Shown here piece by piece: positions 55,663-59,473 of a stretch of 59,473 bases of DNA (within the stretch, counting starts at the first letter, position 1; each line of letters begins with the position of its first letter). This stretch comes from Caldilineales bacterium (lineage in GTDB: Bacteria; Chloroflexota; Anaerolineae; J102), in assembly GCA_024102915.1 (NCBI GenBank), contig JAGFJG010000192.1, positions 1 to 59,473 on the forward strand, given 5' to 3'. The position numbers and the translations under genes are program-made. Below the pieces are notes generated by a model. That model saw only the letters and a list, made by a program, of their open reading frames with translations, made no database searches and was not told where the DNA came from.

Positions 55663-55727
55663 GGAATCTGAACCCCGGCCAGTCTGGTCAGTAGGATTCA
55701 ACCGGGGGGCGGAAACGCCCCCTTTTT
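55663..55727 (+). ncRNA. Putative small RNA 2, DUF3800-associated
   Basis: About 65 bases ending in GGGGGCG-GAAA-CGCCCCC plus TTTTT (55705-55727), a terminator with a GNRA tetraloop. Inside, GAATC (55664-55668) can pair with GATTC (55695-55699) and CCCCGG (55673-55678) with CCGGGG (55702-55707); the order gives a possible pseudoknot, and the second pairing competes with the terminator. No open frame. The RNA ends 6 bases before the convergent DUF3800 stop codon. Confidence 0.65.
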
Positions 55728-55733
55728 GTATGC

Positions 55734-56501
55734 TCAAAATCTGACGATGCCGTACGGATCTCGACGTGATGCGTGCAGACAAAGTATCGGGGAAAGTCTT
55801 GTGAAATAGTTTTGAGCGCCTTTTCTTTTGATGTAGCTGCTCGGCTCGATGAATTGATAGAGTAGGAACGCTGCGAGGTCAGCTGCCTGGATGAAATAGG
55901 AGTGTTCGGAGTCGCGAAAGCTTGGGTCTTCGACGATGCTGGTGAGGGTGAGATTGCGATAGCCGGAACCATATGCAGGTTGGTTAGGAACGGGGTTATA
56001 GCGGCGCATCTGGCGCAGTAAAGCCGTGAGTTTTTTGTCGTCGGTATGATCGGGAAAGATCATGCCGCGTTCATCAGGATTTGCCGGGCCGGAGAAATTG
56101 CGGTGGGACAATGTGTTCTCGAATCGTTGAATCAATGCGCGCCAAGCTGCATCGAAAACATCGTAGTCGCCGCTCTTGTTTTGCTTATCGACGACGATGT
56201 TGATAATGTTCAGGTCTGGCATTGACGCCAGTTCATCGGCGAAATGTCTGAGGATGGTGAGCCGGTTATGACGAGGGATGCGCATCAGATCGCCGGGACG
56301 GTTGATCATAGCCGAGGCATGAATCTCCTCACGCAATTTGAGGCCAAATGTTTGCCGCATACGTCTGCGAAAATCGATAAGCTGATCTAAGTAGGGACGC
56401 CAACGCAATTCGTGGATGATCAAACCCGTTAGTACAAAGTAACGCGTGGGTGAATTCTGCAAGCCGATATCGCCGCTTTCATCGACGTACATCAAGTACA
56501 T
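55734..56501 (-). CDS. DUF3800 family protein
   Basis: 255 residues. The start M-Y-L-M-Y-V-D-E-S-G-D and the late motif FIQAADLAAFLLYQF are hallmarks of DUF3800, an RNase-H-like fold with conserved Asp/Glu residues. The family often occurs in defence and mobile loci and next to structured RNA motifs (recollection). It follows the KTSC gene by 59 bases and converges with two putative small RNAs. Confidence 0.87.
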   Translation of the reverse strand: MYLMYVDESGDIGLQNSPTRYFVLTGLIIHELRWRPYLDQLIDFRRRMRQTFGLKLREEIHASAMINRPGDLMRIPRHNRLTILRHFADELASMPDLNIINIVVDKQNKSGDYDVFDAAWRALIQRFENTLSHRNFSGPANPDERGMIFPDHTDDKKLTALLRQMRRYNPVPNQPAYGSGYRNLTLTSIVEDPSFRDSEHSYFIQAADLAAFLLYQFIEPSSYIKRKGAQNYFTRLSPILCLHASRRDPYGIVRF

Positions 56502-56560
56502 ATGGCTTGTCCGTGAAATACACGATGTAGAATCTTGGATAGTATATCATTCTTGGCGAA

Positions 56561-56776
56561 TTACCGTATGCGTTGATATCGATAGCCGCCTTTTTTGACA
56601 AATGCATCAAAGTAACGGCCGTGTGATGCGGCTGCCATCAGTCCAGAGTAAATGCTCTGTGGAACACCGAAATACTGGTACACACTCCCATTACGAAACT
56701 CGATTTCTAGCACTTGTCGTTGGGGATCGTATCCAACCGACGCTAAATTGCTCGATGACACGAATGTTCTATTCAT
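56561..56776 (-). CDS. KTSC-domain small protein
   Basis: 71 residues. SSNLASVGYDPQRQVLEIEF, G-S-V-Y-Q-Y-F-G-V-P and the basic end fit the KTSC domain (found fused to lysyl-tRNA synthetases or alone in phages and bacteria). The ATG at 56776 has CAGGAG 9 bases upstream. A terminator hairpin stands immediately before the ribosome-binding site. Confidence 0.83.
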   Translation of the reverse strand: MNRTFVSSSNLASVGYDPQRQVLEIEFRNGSVYQYFGVPQSIYSGLMAAASHGRYFDAFVKKGGYRYQRIR

Positions 56777-56799
56777 GTAACAACACTCCTGGGGTAACA

Positions 56800-56832
56800 A
56801 AAAGGCCAGCGCTGCTAAGAGCGCTGGCCTTT
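56800..56832 (-). terminator. Minus-strand terminator directly upstream of the KTSC gene
   Basis: On the minus strand AAAGGCCAGCGCT pairs with AGCGCTGGCCTTT (13 bp) and ends in five T, 24 bases before the KTSC ATG. Attenuator or end of a small RNA. Confidence 0.8.
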
Positions 56833-56907
56833 AATGGGACAACTATTTTTGAGGGTAGTCGTCGGGTGGTTTTTGAGGAGACAGAAGGAAGAGACGTGGA
56901 GAACATG
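56800..56907 (-). ncRNA. Putative leader/small RNA 3 upstream of KTSC-DUF3800
   Basis: About 108 bases from a predicted start near 56907 to the terminator. The promoter on the minus strand is TTGTGA (56942-56937), 17 bases, TAAAAT (56919-56914). A reading frame from 56930 crosses the hairpin and stops at the KTSC start, but its ribosome-binding site is too close to the ATG, so RNA is preferred. Confidence 0.5.
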
Positions 56908-56913
56908 CGTGCT

Positions 56914-56942
56914 ATTTTACCACCTGCCATTCCTCCTCACAA
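56914..56942 (-). promoter_or_regulatory. Candidate promoter of small RNA 3 / KTSC-DUF3800
   Basis: TTGTGA-17-TAAAAT on the minus strand. Confidence 0.45.
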
Positions 56943-57005
56943 GTCAAAATCGCCCCAAAACCATCAAAATCCAGGAATTCTTACAAAACACATATACTTG
57001 TTGGC

Positions 57006-57050
57006 CTACAACTCCCCCCGAAACGCCCTCTCCAACATTGACGGCAAAAT
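57006..57050 (-). pseudogene. hsdS 3'-end remnant, copy 2
   Basis: Minus-strand codons read I-L-P-S-M-L-E-R-A-F-R-G-E-L-stop. The 20 bases 57009-57028 are identical to the other two hsdS ends. It begins 14 bases after the DUF1828 stop codon and precedes the KTSC/DUF3800 cargo. Confidence 0.85.
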
Positions 57051-57064
57051 TATGCCAACACTAA

Positions 57065-57829
57065 TCACATGGCCAGTTCGGCTCGATATCGGTCGCGCTG
57101 CTGCCAAGAGATAGGAACAATCTCATAACTAGTCAATGCATCTGTAACATCAGAGGAAATCGCTCGCTCAGAATCATTGAGAAAAGCATAGGCTCGTGAA
57201 TCAGGAGAACGTACCTCACGAGTATCGATCCACCCCCATGCAAAGGATTCTGCCGTTTCTCGACTAGGGCGATTGATGGCCTTCAAAATGCGCTCTGGCA
57301 TCTGTCTCGATTTTGGAATGACAAAATCGAAGACGTGATCATAACCACTGGATCCTGTGAATTTTACCTGACTGATATAGCGAATTTCGTGCAGATCCAT
57401 CCATTCCGTTACGTCTTCAAGAAATACACTTCGTACCATTGGCACCGCAAGATAGAACATGTCATTTATTGCGATCATTGCTTGGATCAAATTGTGTTTT
57501 TGTTGCGAAAAATTACTGGCATTCGTGTCAACAGTTAATACATCGCCTTTTAATTGCACTCCAAATCCGTTCAAGGCTATCTTGAGTAACTGTTTTCTCT
57601 TCGGGGTGTCTAAATCGCAACCCGATAATCGTAGATCGCGAATAATATAACCATCATCAGAAAGCGTTATTCGCCCACCTCCGCTTTTTGCAAAAATCTG
57701 TAGATCGTCATTGTGACGATCAAGATAAGGCGTGGTTATTTCTACCCAATCTTCAATTTGACGGAGATGAGTTCTGTCATTCAACCAAGACGTATATTGT
57801 TCTATGAGTTGCCTAATGTCATCCATCAT
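57065..57829 (-). CDS. DUF1828/DUF1829 domain protein
   Basis: 254 residues. The N-terminal DUF1828 region reads W-V-E-I-T-T-P-Y-L-D-R-H-N-D-D-L and the GGGRITLSDDGYIIRDLRLSG motif; the C-terminal half corresponds to DUF1829. Its start overlaps the stop of the upstream gene by 4 bases (ATGA), so the two proteins are translationally coupled. The pair recurs in defence islands (recollection); function unproven. Confidence 0.82.
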   Translation of the reverse strand: MMDDIRQLIEQYTSWLNDRTHLRQIEDWVEITTPYLDRHNDDLQIFAKSGGGRITLSDDGYIIRDLRLSGCDLDTPKRKQLLKIALNGFGVQLKGDVLTVDTNASNFSQQKHNLIQAMIAINDMFYLAVPMVRSVFLEDVTEWMDLHEIRYISQVKFTGSSGYDHVFDFVIPKSRQMPERILKAINRPSRETAESFAWGWIDTREVRSPDSRAYAFLNDSERAISSDVTDALTSYEIVPISWQQRDRYRAELAM

Positions 57830-58275
57830 ACCAACAAACTTTTTTGAATGTCGGGCTTTTCTTCAATGTTACAGTAATTCATGAAGTCTTGAAGCATGGC
57901 CCAGGGATCGGTTTCGTCTGTGAATTTTCCTTCGGGAAGAACAATCGCCCATTTATCGCCATAACCTTCTCTGTAGATATGAAGATGAGGGCAAGGAATA
58001 TCAATTCCGTCGGGATTTCTATGAGGTGGCCCGTTGAAATCAAGCCTTGCAAGAACGATCACCTTACGCGCTCTATTCTGATAGGTGCCTTTAGCAAGGT
58101 TGATGCTCCCGCGACTAACATCCAACAAAAAGGACTCTTTTTTGTCAGCCGATTCAAGAGGTACGATGATTTTCTCGCCAGGACCAGGATACGGCCACAT
58201 TGTATCGTCAATTCGATACTTTTTGAGTGCCAGCAAAGCATCTGCTTCGGCTTGTGTCAACAAGATGTCGGCCAT
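57826..58275 (-). CDS. DUF6978-like protein, coupled to DUF1828
   Basis: 149 residues starting MADILLTQAEADALL. A Y-P-x-P-G-x... (MWPYPGPGEKIIVPL) motif and PHLHIYREGYGDKWA are seen. I recall DUF6978 proteins next to DUF1828 genes, unverified. ATG 58275 gives the conserved N-terminus. It starts 65 bases downstream of the full hsdS stop. Confidence 0.72.
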   Translation of the reverse strand: MADILLTQAEADALLALKKYRIDDTMWPYPGPGEKIIVPLESADKKESFLLDVSRGSINLAKGTYQNRARKVIVLARLDFNGPPHRNPDGIDIPCPHLHIYREGYGDKWAIVLPEGKFTDETDPWAMLQDFMNYCNIEEKPDIQKSLLV

Positions 58276-58340
58276 GGTTTTTGATTGGTTTCTGGATGAG
58301 TGCAGCCGCAAGTTGAAAAGATTCCTTACACGCCTTTATA

Positions 58341-59438
58341 TCACAACTCCCCCCGAAACGCCCGGTCCAGCAGAGACGGCAGCAACGCCTCCAACTCCGT
58401 CTGCGTGTCCGCCTGCAAACGCTTCACCGCGTCCACTTTCGCTTGCAGATCGTCCAGGTAGGCGACGATGCGGCGTTGTTCGTCTATGTTTGGAGGAACA
58501 AATGAAATCTGTTGGATGTTCTTCTGCGATATGTGCGGCACACCGAGACTGCGCCCCGGATCAATCGCGTTTGTGAAGTGTGGTGATTGAAACCACCTGA
58601 AAAGGTATTCAGGTAAAACTTCATTTCCTTTGAGCAGTATTCTACCTACACGCTGCACAAGTAGACTTGGCAGATCCCGTTTTTGAACCTGAACAACTTT
58701 TACACCAGTAGATATTATCGGGCGATCGAGTGATACCAGTATGTCATTTTCTCGGAGAGAGAAACGCTCATATTCATTTGCCTGCCTTGCAGGAAGATAC
58801 TTCACATCTGTCCAGTCAATATTCCCGTGTCCGATATTGGCATTACGGACTAGACGGATTCCGCCTTCAGAATACCATTGGCTCTTAAAAGCATATCCGC
58901 TTTGAACAGTTGCGAAGTCACTGATTATTGTCTTCCCAGCAAGGTTCATGGTCTCAAATAGAGCACGATCCTTTAGCTTTTCCACCTCCGCCAGCGCGCC
59001 CGCCCGCAGCCCCTTCGCCTCCTCGATGCGCGCGGCCAGAGCGTCGATGCGGGCGACGATGCGCTGCTGTTCGGCTAGCGGGGGGAGGGGGATGGTCACT
59101 TCGGGAATACGCTTAAGGCTGAGAACACGATTACGACCAGCCGAACCCGGTGAAATTCGTACCAACTGGTCTCTACCTACAGGTGTTCTGAAATAGAGAA
59201 GCAGGTAGTTGGGATCGCACTTTTTCTCCTCAACTCGATAAGTCGGGAATCGAGTAGAGCCGTACATTCCATCTTCGGATTCAGAGGCCAATGCTACGGC
59301 TCCTTCCCAGGCAAAAGTGACCTGAAAGATGAAATCCCCTTGCTTGATCAATACCTTCGCCAAAATTAGCGAAGAAAAGAGCGGGCGAATAGGATAGGGA
59401 ATCGCTTTCCGAGCAAGATTTCCGACACCGCTTCGCAC
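58341..59438 (-). CDS. hsdS: Type I restriction-modification specificity subunit (N-terminus incomplete or frameshifted)
   Basis: 365 residues, shorter than usual (about 400-450). Two target-recognition regions are followed by conserved helical spacers: PLAEQQRIVARIDALAARI (about 116-134) and IDEQRRIVAYLDDLQAKV, ending D-R-A-F-R-G-E-L. The first recognition region starts abruptly at a GTG (59438); a TGA lies just upstream in frame (59442-59444), while another frame upstream reads T-L-D-E-Y-D-N-I, as expected just before the V-R-S-x-G motif. A frameshift is likely. hsdM and hsdR should lie to the right of the window. Confidence 0.85.
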   Translation of the reverse strand: MRSGVGNLARKAIPYPIRPLFSSLILAKVLIKQGDFIFQVTFAWEGAVALASESEDGMYGSTRFPTYRVEEKKCDPNYLLLYFRTPVGRDQLVRISPGSAGRNRVLSLKRIPEVTIPLPPLAEQQRIVARIDALAARIEEAKGLRAGALAEVEKLKDRALFETMNLAGKTIISDFATVQSGYAFKSQWYSEGGIRLVRNANIGHGNIDWTDVKYLPARQANEYERFSLRENDILVSLDRPIISTGVKVVQVQKRDLPSLLVQRVGRILLKGNEVLPEYLFRWFQSPHFTNAIDPGRSLGVPHISQKNIQQISFVPPNIDEQRRIVAYLDDLQAKVDAVKRLQADTQTELEALLPSLLDRAFRGEL

Positions 59439-59473
59439 CGCTCATGACAGATATTATCATACTCATCCAGTGT

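Noticed and set aside
56762..56930. Small open frame (about 54 codons) over the leader of KTSC
   Set aside because: The AGGAGG is only one base from its ATG, the peptide has no recognisable character, and the terminator hairpin would be coding; kept only as an alternative.
54510..59473. Integrase or transposase for the island
   Set aside because: None of the open frames has tyrosine recombinase, serine recombinase or DDE features, so mobility through an own enzyme cannot be claimed within the window.

Overview
The window is a chromosomal segment from a high-GC bacterium, most plausibly a Chloroflexota (Anaerolineae/Caldilineae-like) genome. That placement is inferred. It rests on the mixture of Thr-Pro-linked secreted proteins, zinc-ribbon/cyclase/AAA/TPR signalling proteins, a CpaF-type ATPase, lipoproteins with LysM plus M23 domains, and many short palindromic intergenic repeats. 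I saw no rRNA, tRNA, CRISPR array, integrase or transposase.

Region by region. 1-4275: the 3' part of a CpaF/TadA secretion ATPase and a large secreted subtilase with a Thr-Pro linker and SdrD-B-like modules. 4402-9499: a catabolic block (proline-racemase-family enzyme with Ser in place of the first catalytic Cys, DAO-type flavoprotein, P5C dehydrogenase, dienelactone-hydrolase-like protein). 9761-16346: a zinc-ribbon/adenylate cyclase/ATPase/TPR protein, MurJ, a hypothetical protein and a SRPBCC protein. 16377-17591: a secreted protein on the minus strand. 18000-23202: NTF2/SnoaL-fold proteins, a flavin monooxygenase, a second cyclase, a DUF2652-SRPBCC protein and an alpha/beta hydrolase. 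23265-27087: an ECF sigma factor with a membrane partner, a membrane-tethered cytochrome c chimera and an MFS carrier. 27113-38230: a 3705-residue surface protein. 38781-43109: an MFS carrier, then a minus-strand CbiM-CbiQ-CbiO-Fur operon (cobalt/nickel uptake) with a clear promoter and palindromic operator candidates. 43428-54414: DUF1269, LysM/M23 lipoprotein, HdeD-like protein, pentapeptide protein plus radical SAM/SPASM/SEC-C enzyme, Cys-rich small protein, NAD-dependent epimerase, cupin, BtuF-like protein, FHA-TM-LysM protein and a class V aminotransferase.

54510-59473 is visibly more AT-rich and is an accessory (defence-type) island on the minus strand. It contains a type I restriction specificity gene (hsdS) whose 3' end recurs twice more as short divergent remnants. 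Each of the three hsdS ends is followed by a different cargo: a DUF6978-like/DUF1828 pair, then KTSC plus DUF3800 genes with putative small RNAs, then a PD-(D/E)XK nuclease-like gene. Two short plus-strand transcription units, each with a near-consensus promoter and an intrinsic terminator, sit next to the DUF3800 gene. A third promoter-terminator unit precedes the KTSC gene. This island is the best candidate in the window for something not yet described.

Across the window, several families of dispersed palindromic elements lie between genes. The clearest is a roughly 153-163 bp MITE-like element present three times (6887, 43953, 49098). Three large secreted proteins end in similar short hydrophobic-basic C-terminal tails, which may be a surface-sorting signal.
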